64,000 nucleotides of DNA from positions 1,488,001-1,552,000 of the forward strand of contig NZ_LT906441.1 of NCBI RefSeq assembly GCF_900186975.1. The letters are read 5' to 3'. The stretch is from Cutibacterium granulosum (lineage in GTDB: Bacteria > Actinomycetota > Actinomycetes > Propionibacteriales > Propionibacteriaceae). Both the position numbers and the translations under genes were made by a program. How positions within the stretch are numbered: position 1 is the stretch's first letter; every line of letters starts with the position of its first letter. Below, piece by piece: positions 1-9,006 of the stretch. The notes under the pieces were generated by a model. That model did not search any database, was not told where the DNA came from, and saw only the letters and a list, made by a program, of their open reading frames with translations.

Positions 1-966
1 CCTGCGGCAGTACCAGCGCAGGTAGCACACGACGGCGACGGCTCCTCCGGCCAAGCCGATGAGACGCCAGTTCATGCCGTCGGTGAGCGGGATGCCTGCG
101 GAGTTGGTCGCGATGGCCGAGGAGAACGGGTTGATCGTGGAGAAACATGTCCCCACCGACCCGGCGAGGAAGATGGCGCCGACCACGACGATGGAGTCAT
201 AACCCATGAGGATGAATATCGGCGCGATGATGGGGTAGAAGGCCACCGCCTCCTCCTCCAGGCCGCAGGTGGACCCGCCGAGAATCATGAGCAGGCTCAC
301 GGCCAGTACGAGGATGAACTCGTGCCCCTTGGTCACCTTCGTCAGCCGCAGCAGACCGGTCTCGAAGGCCCCCGTGGCGCGCACGACGCCAATCATGCCA
401 CCGAGCACGAGGATGAAGACGATGATGTCCACGGCGTCGATCGTGCCGTTGACCATGCCCGTGACGATGTCGGAGACTCCAGCGGGGTGTTGCTCCAGAC
501 GCTGGTAGGTGCCGGGGATGGACACCGGCTTGGTGATGGCTCCGCTGGTGAAGGACTCGATGGGGATCCTCACGTGCAATCTGTCCAAGGACCCCTGGGT
601 TGCGGGCACCGAACTCGTCCTGCCGTGTGGATCGGTGATCTGCAGCTGGGAGGCACCGGTTTCATAGGCCAGTTTGGAGTAGCTGCCTGCTGGGACCAGC
701 CAGGTGGCGATGACGGCGAGGATCGTCAGGACGAAGAGGATGGTGAATGCCGAGGGGACGCGCAGACCACGTCTGTGATGAGTGACCTCCGGATGGTCTG
801 CGGGGGCGGGCACCTCGGTGTCGGGTGACTGTCCCCCGGATCCTTTCGGCAGGCTGGCAGTGTCTTGCTGTTGCAGGTGGCTGCTCAGGAGTGTCGTCTT
901 GCTGCTGGTCATCGTGTCTGCAGAGGCATCCTGATCGTCATGAGGAGCTGTCGTGCTCGACTCCAT
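1..966 (-). CDS. YfcC/DcuC-type membrane transporter, 3' end beyond the window
   Basis: This is the N-terminal 322 codons of an integral membrane carrier of the YfcC / C4-dicarboxylate anaerobic carrier family. The ATG at 966 has GAAGGAA just upstream. The first ~65 residues are hydrophilic, Ser/Thr/Gln-rich and presumably cytosolic. They are followed by a hydrophobic segment (about residues 71-92), a long extracellular-type loop, and paired membrane segments around the family hallmark GGSTCGLEEEAVAFYPI. Family members next to arginine deiminase genes are thought to act as arginine/ornithine or peptide-related carriers. The location downstream of arcB and arcC on the same strand fits arginine/ornithine exchange, but the substrate is inferred from context. 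The gap to arcC contains its own likely promoter. Confidence 0.8.
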   Translation of the reverse strand, partial: MESSTTAPHDDQDASADTMTSSKTTLLSSHLQQQDTASLPKGSGGQSPDTEVPAPADHPEVTHHRRGLRVPSAFTILFVLTILAVIATWLVPAGSYSKLAYETGASQLQITDPHGRTSSVPATQGSLDRLHVRIPIESFTSGAITKPVSIPGTYQRLEQHPAGVSDIVTGMVNGTIDAVDIIVFILVLGGMIGVVRATGAFETGLLRLTKVTKGHEFILVLAVSLLMILGGSTCGLEEEAVAFYPIIAPIFILMGYDSIVVVGAIFLAGSVGTCFSTINPFSSAIATNSAGIPLTDGMNWRLIGLAGGAVAVVCYLRWYCRR

Positions 967-1010
967 CGTCGGTTCCTTCGGTCTGGCTGGTGACGCATGC
1001 CACCGGTGGT

Positions 1011-1056
1011 CTCCGCCGTGGTGAGGGCGGAGATATACAAATACTGAGTAATTATA
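1011..1056 (-). promoter_or_regulatory. Candidate promoter and leader hairpin for the YfcC-type transporter
   Basis: On the minus strand a perfect TATAAT hexamer lies at 1051-1056 in an AT-rich patch that stands out from the GC-rich surroundings. It is followed in the 5' leader by a hairpin with 7-bp arms, CTCCGCC (1011-1017) and GGCGGAG (1026-1032). No good -35 box is visible. The rest of the 255-base spacer between arcC and the transporter shows no gene. This suggests the transporter can be transcribed separately from arcBC. Confidence 0.45.
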
Positions 1057-1221
1057 AGGTGGTGGATTCGGTAGTGTTCGGGTCCGTTTCGGGCTGTTGC
1101 CTGGGGATGACGATCCCAGGTCGAGGTGGCCTGGGAGGCTGGTGGCCCTAGGACGGCATCCAGCTGGCTGCACGTCCCTGGACCACCGGGCTCAACCACC
1201 AGGGCTCACTCATGTGGAGAA

Positions 1222-2127
1222 TCAGGGCTCGATGAGCGTGCCGGCCCGTCCAGCGACGATGTCGCCGATGTCCTCCAGGGAGCCGATGACGGCACGCTGC
1301 CCGGTCCTGCGGACGAACCGGCAGGCGGCGCGCACCTTTGGCCCCATGGAGCCATCGGCAAACCGTGACCTCTCGAGGTCGGACGGCTTCGCATGGTCGA
1401 TACGTCGTTGCCGGGGCGTTCCCCAGTCGGTGTAGACGCCGTCCACGTCGGTGGCGATGACCAACAGCTCGGCGCCGGTTTCCCGGGCGAGGATCGCCGC
1501 ACACAGATCCTTGTCGATGACGGCCTGCGCTCCGGTGTACAGACCGGTCGAGGAATCCCGGATCACCGGAACGCCACCGCCTCCGCAGCAGACCGGGATG
1601 ATCCCGGCGTCGACGACTGCCCGGATCGACTCCGCCTCGACGATCTTGAGCGGATCGGGGCTGGCCACGACCCGACGCCAGTACTCGCCGTCCGGCTTGA
1701 CCGTCCACCCGAACTCCTCGGCCTTGGCGCTGGCCTCCTGCTCGGTGTACACAGGGCCGATGAACTTCGTGGGATTGGCGAAGGCCGGGTCGTCCTCGTT
1801 GACGAGCGAGGTCGTCACCAAGGAGACGAAGTCGCGGTCGGGAAGCTTGTTGCGCAGCTCCTGCACGACCATGTAGCCGACCATGGCCTGACTTTCGGCG
1901 CCCAGCACGTCCATGGGATACATGGGCACGTCGGTGTAGGCGTTGTTCTGCAGGGCGAGCAGACCCACCTGTGGACCGTTTCCGTGCGTGATGACGAGGT
2001 CATTGGCGGCGGCGATCCGGGCAATACGTTCAGCAGCGACGATGACGTTGCTGCGCTGATTGTCTGCACTGAGGGTCTGGCCGCGACGCAGCAGGGCGTT
2101 GCCGCCCAGCGCAAGGGTGATTCTCAT
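1222..2127 (-). CDS. arcC: Carbamate kinase
   Basis: Catalyses carbamoyl phosphate + ADP to ATP + carbamate, the energy-yielding last step of the arginine deiminase pathway (cytosol). At 301 residues it is close to the usual family length. It shows the N-terminal LGGNALL (7-13), THGNGPQVG (47-55), the glycine-rich CCGGGGVPV (180-188), DKDLCAAILA (205-214) and TDVDGVYTDWG (226-236), all typical of the amino-acid kinase fold. It follows arcB after a 15-base gap and is very probably co-transcribed with it. The arginine deiminase gene arcA is not visible in this window. Confidence 0.96.
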   Translation of the reverse strand: MRITLALGGNALLRRGQTLSADNQRSNVIVAAERIARIAAANDLVITHGNGPQVGLLALQNNAYTDVPMYPMDVLGAESQAMVGYMVVQELRNKLPDRDFVSLVTTSLVNEDDPAFANPTKFIGPVYTEQEASAKAEEFGWTVKPDGEYWRRVVASPDPLKIVEAESIRAVVDAGIIPVCCGGGGVPVIRDSSTGLYTGAQAVIDKDLCAAILARETGAELLVIATDVDGVYTDWGTPRQRRIDHAKPSDLERSRFADGSMGPKVRAACRFVRRTGQRAVIGSLEDIGDIVAGRAGTLIEP

Positions 2128-2142
2128 CTTCGCATCTCCACG

Positions 2143-3147
2143 TCAGGACAAGGAGGAGACGAGGACTGCCTTGATGCTGTGCATGCGGTTCTCGGCCTCC
2201 TCGAAGGCGATGTTGGCAGACGACTCGAAGACGTCCTCGGTGACCTCGATGCCGTTGGCCAGCTGCGGGTACCGCTCCGCGACCTCGCGGCCGACCTCGG
2301 TCTCGCAGTTGTGGAAGGCCGGCAGGCAGTGCATGAACAGGACGTCTGGATTGCCGGTGCGCTCCAGCAACTTCGAGTTGATCTGGTAGGGCAGTAGGAT
2401 GTCGATCCGCTCGGCCCAGGACTCGACGGGCTCACCCATCGACACCCACACGTCGGTGCACACGAAGTCGACGTCCTTGACGCCTTCGTCGACATCGGCG
2501 GTGACACTCACCCGGGCACCGGAGACCTTGGCATTGTCAGCGGCCATGGCGAGGATCTCATCGGTGGGACGCAGGGAGTCGGGGGTGACGATGCGCACGT
2601 CCATACCGAGTTTGCTGCAGATGAGCAGCAGGGAGTTGGCCATGTTGTTGCGGCCGTCACCGAGGTAGGCGAACTTCACCTCGGGCAGGGGCTTGGAGGT
2701 GTGTTCCTGGATGGTGAGGATGTCGGCGAGCATCTGGGTGGGGTGGTACTCGTCGGTGAGGCCGTTGAAGACCGGTACGCCGGAGTGGTCGGCGAGGGTC
2801 TGCACGTCCTTCTGGGAGAAGCCACGGTACTCGATGGCGTCGTACATGCGTCCGAGCACACGGGCGGTGTCCTTCATGGACTCCTTGTGGCCGATGTGTG
2901 ATCCGCTGGGGCCCAGGTAGGTGACGTGGGCGCCCTGGTCGTGGGCGGCGACCTCGAAGGCGCAACGAGTGCGGGTGGAGGCCTTCTCGAAGATGAGGGC
3001 GATGTTCTTGCCGGTGAGCTGCGGTTGCTCGATGCCGGCGTACTTGGCCCGTTTGAGGTCTCGAGCCAGGTCGAGCAGGTAGTGCACCTCGCGTGCCGAG
3101 TGGTTGTTGAGTGACAGCAGGTCCCTGTCCCTGAGGTTGAACGCCAT
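2143..3147 (-). CDS. arcB: Ornithine carbamoyltransferase, catabolic context
   Basis: Transfers the carbamoyl group between ornithine/citrulline and phosphate. Beside arcC it most likely runs catabolically, from citrulline to carbamoyl phosphate. The 334 residues match the family. Carbamoyl-phosphate binding STRTR is at 57-61, HPTQ at 135-138, ornithine-loop SMGEP at 236-240 and HCLPA at 273-277. The start is an ATG with GGAGAG-like sequence just upstream. It is the first gene of the minus-strand cluster, so the 430-base spacer upstream should carry the promoter. The anabolic enzyme ArgF is the same family, so the catabolic label rests on the arcC neighbour. Confidence 0.94.
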   Translation of the reverse strand: MAFNLRDRDLLSLNNHSAREVHYLLDLARDLKRAKYAGIEQPQLTGKNIALIFEKASTRTRCAFEVAAHDQGAHVTYLGPSGSHIGHKESMKDTARVLGRMYDAIEYRGFSQKDVQTLADHSGVPVFNGLTDEYHPTQMLADILTIQEHTSKPLPEVKFAYLGDGRNNMANSLLLICSKLGMDVRIVTPDSLRPTDEILAMAADNAKVSGARVSVTADVDEGVKDVDFVCTDVWVSMGEPVESWAERIDILLPYQINSKLLERTGNPDVLFMHCLPAFHNCETEVGREVAERYPQLANGIEVTEDVFESSANIAFEEAENRMHSIKAVLVSSLS

Positions 3148-3577
3148 CGTTCTCTCCTTGTCTTCCTCATGTCGCTCGCGCCAGTGCCGGTGAACGACTT
3201 CGTGTGTGATGACGTCGCCATATTAATGGCAGGGGAGTGGTTCCTATGGCGAAACACCTAGCCAGAAAGAGGTGATGAGAATATTTTTCGATCCCGGTGG
3301 ATACATTTCATACCAGAGGGTGAATATTCGTTCGTCTCGTGACAGGCGTACATAGATCATCCGTGCACGATGATGCGTCACGGTGAATGCTGTTTCCGAA
3401 GTGGGGGAGGAAGCGGAGGATCAGTTTTCATCGGTACGTCTCAAGTCATGTGCCACCTGATGAAAAGGAGGCTTGGCAGATGGGCGCGTCGGCGATCCGA
3501 CGATGCGGACGTGGTGGGATGCAGCTCTGGTCGCGATCTTGTGTGGTGGGCTGTGACATCTGTGCCAAGATGACGCC
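3148..3577. other. Divergent spacer upstream of arcB and the DUF389 gene
   Basis: No convincing gene is present in these 430 bases. The part nearest arcB is AT-rich compared with the rest, with AATATTTTTCG near 3280-3290 and a perfect palindrome GAATATTC at 3322-3329. It should hold the arc promoter and possibly an operator (ArgR or anaerobic regulator; inference only). No full 18-base ARG box could be recognised. Confidence 0.5.
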
Positions 3578-4558
3578 ATGATGCAGTTGCGGGTGGTCAC
3601 CACCGAGGAAGACACCGATGATGTACTGCGCCTCCTGTCGCAGGCCGAGGGGGTCACCTTTCCGCAGGTCTACCGTGGTGTCGTCGTCGAGCCACCTGGC
3701 AACGTCATCGTGGCTGGGGTCACTCGAGAATCGGCTGATCCCGTTATTGACGCCATTCGCAACCTTGGCGTGGGGGAGACCGGGCTCATTGCACTCAATG
3801 AGTCCGAGACGTGGATCTCAGAGCCAGGTCTGGTGGCTGAACTCACCACACCGGGCTCGGAGGCCGACGCCATGGTCTGGCCGACGATCATCAAACGTGC
3901 CTACGACGAGTCCGAACTCAACTGGACGTTCATCAGTACATTCATCCTGTCGACGTTGCTTGCCGGTATCGCGATCATCACCGACTCCCAGATTCTCACC
4001 GTGGGGGCCATGGTGCTCGGCCCGGAGTTCGGGGCCGTGGTGGCTCTCGCCCTGGCGCTGGTGAGACGCCGCCCACACCTGTTTGCCCTGGCCGCACGAG
4101 CTCTGGCGATGGGTTTCGTGGTGAGCACCCTCGTGACGGCTTTGGTGACCAAACTCGGATCCGTCATGGGGTGGCTCTCGGCAAGCTCCATCCGTGCGAA
4201 CCGGCAGGCCACGTCATTCATCTACCACCCGGATCGATGGTCACTGGCCGTGGCTCTCATCGCGGGAATCGTCGGTGTCCTGGCGTTGACGTCGTCACGT
4301 ACCGGTGGGTTGAGTGGTGTGTTCATCTCGGTGACGACGATCCCGGCGGCAGCCAACATCGGCGTCGCGCTGGCACTGGGGGAATGGGACGAGATACGCG
4401 GCTCACTGGTACAGCTGGCCGTCAGCCTGGTGGGAATGACCCTTGCCGGGTACCTCACCCTGCAGTTTCAGCAACAGGTGTGGTCACGCCTGGCTCGACA
4501 CCGGCTCAAGAGGTATGGCCGATCGACACGGTGGAGCGTCGATCGGTACCGGCCATGA
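3578..4558 (+). CDS. DUF389 family membrane protein
   Basis: Conserved membrane protein of the DUF389 / TIGR00341 family, whose function is unknown. The first ~105 residues form a soluble ferredoxin-like N-domain with a Val-rich beta pattern (QLRVVTTEEDTDDVLRLL near the start). After residue ~115 come about six membrane segments with the family pattern TDSQILTVGAMVLGPEFGAV near 136-155 and TTIPAAANIGVALALGEWDE near 251-270. It starts at an ATGATG pair; either ATG could be used. It stands alone, divergent from the arc genes and followed by a decayed hsdR. Confidence 0.85.
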   Translation: MMQLRVVTTEEDTDDVLRLLSQAEGVTFPQVYRGVVVEPPGNVIVAGVTRESADPVIDAIRNLGVGETGLIALNESETWISEPGLVAELTTPGSEADAMVWPTIIKRAYDESELNWTFISTFILSTLLAGIAIITDSQILTVGAMVLGPEFGAVVALALALVRRRPHLFALAARALAMGFVVSTLVTALVTKLGSVMGWLSASSIRANRQATSFIYHPDRWSLAVALIAGIVGVLALTSSRTGGLSGVFISVTTIPAAANIGVALALGEWDEIRGSLVQLAVSLVGMTLAGYLTLQFQQQVWSRLARHRLKRYGRSTRWSVDRYRP

Positions 4559-4798
4559 GTCAGTGCTGGTGCAGCTGTTGGCGAGGCTCCTGGTCTTGAG
4601 CCCTCGGCCTTTTCGGGGCCACGCCGTGGTTGCTGGCCTCACGGTACGCGCACGACGCCGATGAGTCTGTGAGGAGATTGTGGCTGATGGGAGATTTCGT
4701 GCCGCGACTCCAAGGAAGGGCGTTCGGGGAAGCAATGGTCAGCGGACACGCAGTTCGTAGGCGTAAAATGTCATAATGTATCTTATCGGACAACCAAG

Positions 4799-5981
4799 GC
4801 GAGTAGCAGACTGCACGCGGTGAAGACCAAGGCCGATTCGTGCCCTGGTGGCGTTCAGTGGCGCGGTGAGCGATCCCGACGTGCCAGAGAAGCAGTGGAC
4901 CGAGGCCGAGATCAACGGGTTCTCCGCGTCAGAACTTCCCGAGAAGTTCCACGGTGATGACTACCAGGTGCTCGTGGTGGCCGAGAAGTACCAGACCGGA
5001 TTCGACGAACCGCTGCTGCACACCATGTACGTCGACAAGAAGCTTGCCGGGGTCAAGTCTGTCCAGACCTTGTCGCGTCTCAACCGTACCGCGTCGGGCA
5101 AGGAAGACACCTTCGTCCTCGACTTCGCCAACACCGCCGAGGAGATTCAAAAGGCATTCCAGCCCTTCTACGAGGAAACCGTGGCGGAGAAGACCGACCC
5201 AAACGCTCTGTACAACCTGAGTGGCGATCTGTGGGCCGCGCAGGTGCTCTCCGAATCGGAGATGGACGCTGCGGTCACCGCCCTACTCAGTGACGATCCG
5301 GCACGCCAGGGCGAGGTGTACCGCAATCTCGAGTTCGCCCAAGGCCGCTGGATGAAGCTCGATAATGAAGAAGCCGAGGAGTTTCGAGCAAAACTCAACC
5401 ACTTCTGCCGCGCCTACAGCTTCCTATCCCAGGTGATGCCGTTCATCGACCCATCGCTGGAAAGGCTCTACCTCTACGGCAAGCTCCTGCTCACCCAACT
5501 TCCCACTGGCGAGCACGATCCGATGCCGCAGCTCAGCAAGGAGGTGCTACTCACACACCTGCGCATGAGCGTCACTGGGGAAACCGACATCCAGCTCGAG
5601 GCTGGCGACCAGACACCGGGCACCGCCCTGCCGGGTGAGGGGCTGGGCAGCAAGACCGAACCGGTCACCGACAAGCTCTCGGCACTCATCGAGGTGATGA
5701 ACGAGAAATTTGGTGCCGATCTCGACGAGTCCGACAAACTCGTCTTCGAGCAGACCCGCATGGATATCATGCGTCGAGAGGACCTGCGCATCATTGCCGA
5801 GGGCAACGACCGGGAACACTACCGGCTTGCCCTGGCCGACGAGGTGGACGACCTCATTGCCAGCCGTGGCAATCGCAATGCACAACTCTTCGACGCCTAC
5901 TATGCACGCCCCGAGATTCGCGACGCGTTCATCGACTTCGTCAGTACCACCTGGGAAGATTTCCGGGCTGCGGCCAAGTGA
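4799..5981 (+). pseudogene. hsdR: 3' remnant of type I restriction endonuclease subunit R
   Basis: About 380 codons match only the C-terminal third of HsdR proteins, which are normally around 1000 residues. Helicase motif V-like VVAEKYQTGFDEPLLHTMYV and motif VI QTLSRLNRT are present, followed by the helical C-terminal domain that binds HsdM. The N-terminal nuclease domain and helicase motifs I-IV are absent. Upstream of 4836 a short stretch in another frame reads SSRLHAVK, which is the HsdR sequence expected just before IRALVAFSG. A frameshift with a small deletion therefore separates the two pieces, and everything before about 4799 is lost. No hsdM or hsdS is present in the window. A GTG at 4848 could start a truncated protein, but restriction activity is impossible. 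Confidence 0.85.
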
Positions 5982-6043
5982 CTCGACGTTCCCGGAGAAG
6001 ATCCGTTGTCCTTGCTGGTCGGCGGGTACTAACGTGACCCGTC

Positions 6044-7264
6044 ATGAGCAGTGACGAACGGTTCCAGCCAGGTACTCGTGGATACAGACGTGTGACGTGG
6101 GCCCTGTTCGCTGCCGGTCTGGCGACGTTCGCCGAGCTCTACACGACTCAACCACTGCTCCCCCTGCTCAGTACGCATTTCGGTGTCACTGCCGGGTCAG
6201 CTGCGCTGTCGGTGAGCGTGACGACCCTCACCCTGGGAATCGCGCTGCTCTTCGTCGGCCCGATGAGTGAGGTCATCGGGCGCACCAAGGTCATGATGAT
6301 CTCGTTGTTCGGGGCCTCGGTGATGGTCGTCGCGTGCGCCGCAGCACCGACATGGGGTTCGCTGTTGGCTTTGCGTGGTCTGTTGGGGTTCGCCGTGGCC
6401 GGGCTCCCGGCGGTGGCCGTCGCGTATCTGCGTGAGGAAGTCGCTCCCAGCGCCATGGCACGAGCCACCGGACAGTACATCGGTGGCACCGCCCTGGGCG
6501 GGATGAGTGGACGTCTGGTGGCCGGAGCGCTGGCCGACGTCGGCGGATGGCGTCTGGCCGTTGCCGGCATCGGCGTGCTCGGGTTGGTGTGTGCGATCTT
6601 CGTGCGTGCCACCCTGCCGCCCTCGCGGCATTTCGTCGCCGTCCCGTTGGATCACCGAGTGCTGTGGACCATGACCCGGCGGGTGCTCTCGGATCGGGTG
6701 CTCCTGGCGCTCTACGTGCTTCCGTTCCTGTCGATGGGTGCCTTCGTCGCGGTCTACAACGCCATGGGCTTCCGACTCGCGGCCGCACCGTACCAACTGT
6801 CGGCCGGGGCGGCCGGGCTGGTCTTCCTCATCTATCTGCTGGGCTCGGTGTCCTCGTCTCGAGCCGGTCGATTCGCTGACCGGTACGGTCACCGTGCCGT
6901 GGTTCCGTTGACGCTCGTCCTCATGCTCGCCGGGCTGTTGATCAGCCTTGCCCGACCCTTGGCCCTCGTCATCGTGGGACTGGCCCTGTTCACGATGGGA
7001 TTCTTCGGGTGCCACGGTGTCGCGACCGGGTGGGTGGTGACGCGCGCAGCTGCAAGCGGTCCGGGGGCCGGTCAGGCATCGGCCCTCTACACCTTCATGT
7101 ACTACCTGGGCTCGTCGGTTGCCGGATTCATCGCCGGGATCGCATGGTCGGCCGGAGGGTGGTCACGGGTCGTCGAGTTCACCGGGGCGTTGGTCGCCGT
7201 CGGATTCGTGATCTCCATGTGGCTGCGGAGAACATCTCCATTGCCGGAGCATCGTCAACCATGA
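6044..7264 (+). CDS. MFS transporter, YnfM/AraJ-like
   Basis: A 406-residue major facilitator with about twelve membrane segments and no signal peptide. The N-terminal pattern (AELYTTQPLLPLLSTHFGV) and the motif-A-like loop GPMSEVIGRTKVMM resemble the YnfM branch of drug and metabolite exporters. A second half-site, GRFADRYGHR, follows segment 8. Such proteins use the proton gradient to export small molecules; the substrate cannot be told from sequence. The gene is monocistronic between the hsdR remnant and a strong palindrome at 7339-7376 that probably terminates it. Confidence 0.85.
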   Translation: MSSDERFQPGTRGYRRVTWALFAAGLATFAELYTTQPLLPLLSTHFGVTAGSAALSVSVTTLTLGIALLFVGPMSEVIGRTKVMMISLFGASVMVVACAAAPTWGSLLALRGLLGFAVAGLPAVAVAYLREEVAPSAMARATGQYIGGTALGGMSGRLVAGALADVGGWRLAVAGIGVLGLVCAIFVRATLPPSRHFVAVPLDHRVLWTMTRRVLSDRVLLALYVLPFLSMGAFVAVYNAMGFRLAAAPYQLSAGAAGLVFLIYLLGSVSSSRAGRFADRYGHRAVVPLTLVLMLAGLLISLARPLALVIVGLALFTMGFFGCHGVATGWVVTRAAASGPGAGQASALYTFMYYLGSSVAGFIAGIAWSAGGWSRVVEFTGALVAVGFVISMWLRRTSPLPEHRQP

Positions 7265-7338
7265 CTCCAGATCACCGGGGCATGCGTCCCACCGGCGATT
7301 GCGGATGAGTCCTGGAGCGCTTACCTGGTATGAGCGAT

Positions 7339-7376
7339 GCAAGGCGGTGTCGTGCTGCAGCACGACACCGCCTTGC
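7339..7376. terminator. Perfect 38-bp palindrome between convergent genes
   Basis: A perfect inverted repeat: the left arm GCAAGGCGGTGTCGTGCTG is the exact reverse complement of the right arm, centred on CTGCAG at 7355-7360. It lies between the 3' ends of the MFS gene (plus) and the cupin gene (minus), so it probably works as a bidirectional terminator. Neither strand has a T-run after it, as is common for actinobacterial terminators. Confidence 0.7.
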
Positions 7377-7432
7377 GGGTTCCACACCTGTTGTCCGCTA
7401 CCTTCCGGGACACAGGGGTGGCTCCAGATGAC

Positions 7433-7891
7433 TCACTTGGGCTGGATGGTCCACTCCGGCGGGGTGTCCTTGCCGGACTTCTCGTCCGCCTCGGCGTCGG
7501 CAGCGGTCTCGTGGACGATGCCCTTGGCGTGGTGGCTCGGCGCGTACACCGCATAGACCTGCATCGGCTCGTCGCCGGTGTTGACGATGTCGTGCCACGT
7601 ACCGGCCGGCACCTGCACGGCCCAGCCGTCGCTGACGTCCTGCACGACGGTGGCCTCATCCTGGTTCTCGTTGGGGCCCAGAATGCACTTGCCCGTGCCG
7701 CCGTCCAGACGCAGGAACTGATCGGTCTCGGGGTGCACCTCCCAACCGATGGACTCCCCCACCGGGATCGACATGAGCGTCACCTGCAGGTACTTGCCGG
7801 TCCACGCCGTCGTGCGGTAATTGGTGTTCTCCTCGGTGGCAGTCTCCAGATCGAAGACGTTGGGCTCGGGTCCGTTGTCCACAATCTCCAT
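7433..7891 (-). CDS. Cupin-domain protein
   Basis: A 152-residue single-domain cupin. Metal-binding motif 1 is seen as GWEVHPETDQFLRLDGGTG (about 49-67) and motif 2 as VPAGTWHDIVNTGD (about 95-108), so the usual His/Glu ligand pattern is partly present. The start is supported by GGGGAGGAG eight bases upstream of the ATG. Family members include mannose-6-phosphate isomerase-like and stress or detoxification cupins. Nothing nearby indicates a substrate, and the gene stands alone. Confidence 0.85.
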   Translation of the reverse strand: MEIVDNGPEPNVFDLETATEENTNYRTTAWTGKYLQVTLMSIPVGESIGWEVHPETDQFLRLDGGTGKCILGPNENQDEATVVQDVSDGWAVQVPAGTWHDIVNTGDEPMQVYAVYAPSHHAKGIVHETAADAEADEKSGKDTPPEWTIQPK

Positions 7892-8268
7892 GATGTGCTC
7901 CTCCCCTGTGTTGGTGGTCTGTGTGGTCTCGCTGGCGGCCTCTGGTCAAACCAACCGATGACCGTCGGTCGTGGTCGTCATGACGTGGTGACGATGACGA
8001 CCACGGCTTGTCCCATTCTATGAGCGACTGGGTATTTCGGGTCAGGACAGGGCATTTCTGGCCAGGACAGGGCGTTTCGGGGCAGAACCTGCGCCAACGT
8101 GGGTTTGACGTGTGACTCCTATCGCCCCGGCACCGACGCACGCAGATGTGGATCGAGCGCGTCGAAGCGTGCGACCGGACGCATCCCGGCCATGCCGCAG
8201 TACCGGTTTCGATGACGATCGGGATACATTGTTGGGGTGCATTTTGACTTTCAAGGGCCTGTGGTCAC
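7892..8268. other. Spacer between the divergent cupin and membrane-protein genes
   Basis: No gene is seen in these 377 bases. The cupin promoter should lie in the part nearest 7892. The middle contains a three-copy 20-bp repeat (8022-8081), annotated separately. Confidence 0.4.
8022..8081. repeat. 20-bp imperfect tandem repeat, three copies
   Basis: Three head-to-tail 20-base units at 8022-8041, 8042-8061 and 8062-8081. The consensus is close to TCAGGACAGGGCATTTCGGG. The first copy is the most diverged. They lie between divergent genes and encode nothing recognisable. Confidence 0.75.
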
Positions 8269-9006
8269 GTGGTGAGTGACTATCTGGTCGCGCGATCCTT
8301 CAACGTTCTCTACATCTGGATCGACGTCATACTGTTGCTGGCCTTCCTCTGCATACTGGCGCGGACACGCCGACGTGCGGCTCTCGTCGTTGGGCTGCTC
8401 GGTGGCCTGCTCTACTTCATCGTCGACTACGGGTTTTTCTACCGGATGCTTGGAACCCGCAGCGTGGTCGGAATGGGGGTCCTGCCGCTGGAGTTCTGGT
8501 TGTCGTTCAGCTACGGCATCACGAACATGGCGTGGATGTGGCTCTGGTTCGACGAGCCGGAGAACCGTTGGGAGTGGTCGATCCTCTTCCCCACCGGCTG
8601 GCTCACCAGCGCTCTGGTCAGCCAAGGACTTGGTGATTCCTCCCACAGCGTGCAGATTGCACGTCATGTCAGCGGTTATCACGGTGCCATGGTCGTTCTC
8701 GTGCTCGTGGGATACGGATGGCTCGCGTTGCACAACCTGCGCCACCCGGACGAGCGTCATTCGATTCGCTCGGCACTGGCCATCGGCGTCGGCATCCAAC
8801 TCACCTGGGAGGCCGTGCTGATGATGTCGGGCATCCGGCCGTTGTCCTGGCGTCCACTCGTCATCGACTCCCTCATCGAGACCAACCTCGGTGCCCCCTT
8901 CATGCTGCTCATCGTGCAGGCATGGCGAGTACGTCACCCGAAGGAGTTCCTGGTTCCCCTACCTGCCGACACCGCACGATCTGCGGTGCAACGCGAATCC
9001 GTCTGA
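8269..9006 (+). CDS. Conserved membrane protein of unknown function
   Basis: A 245-residue protein with about seven predicted membrane segments (near residues 10-30, 38-58, 66-95, 130-152, 172-190 and 205-225). The loops are short and Arg-rich. Trp/Tyr clusters such as YGITNMAWMWLWFDEPENRW (about 85-104) are notable. No known family was recognised. GTG at 8269 and GTG at 8272 are both possible starts and there is no strong ribosome site. The gene is isolated, flanked by repeat-bearing spacers. Codon use and frame conservation look genuine. Confidence 0.65.
   Translation: MVSDYLVARSFNVLYIWIDVILLLAFLCILARTRRRAALVVGLLGGLLYFIVDYGFFYRMLGTRSVVGMGVLPLEFWLSFSYGITNMAWMWLWFDEPENRWEWSILFPTGWLTSALVSQGLGDSSHSVQIARHVSGYHGAMVVLVLVGYGWLALHNLRHPDERHSIRSALAIGVGIQLTWEAVLMMSGIRPLSWRPLVIDSLIETNLGAPFMLLIVQAWRVRHPKEFLVPLPADTARSAVQRESV

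Noticed and set aside
3300-3340. ArgR box upstream of arcB
   Set aside because: A GAATATTC palindrome is present, but the full 18-base ARG consensus with both half-sites is not, so no operator was annotated.
4559-4798. Possible small gene between the DUF389 gene and the hsdR remnant
   Set aside because: Short frames here lack a ribosome site and any family similarity; it is better explained as leftover DNA at the deletion boundary.
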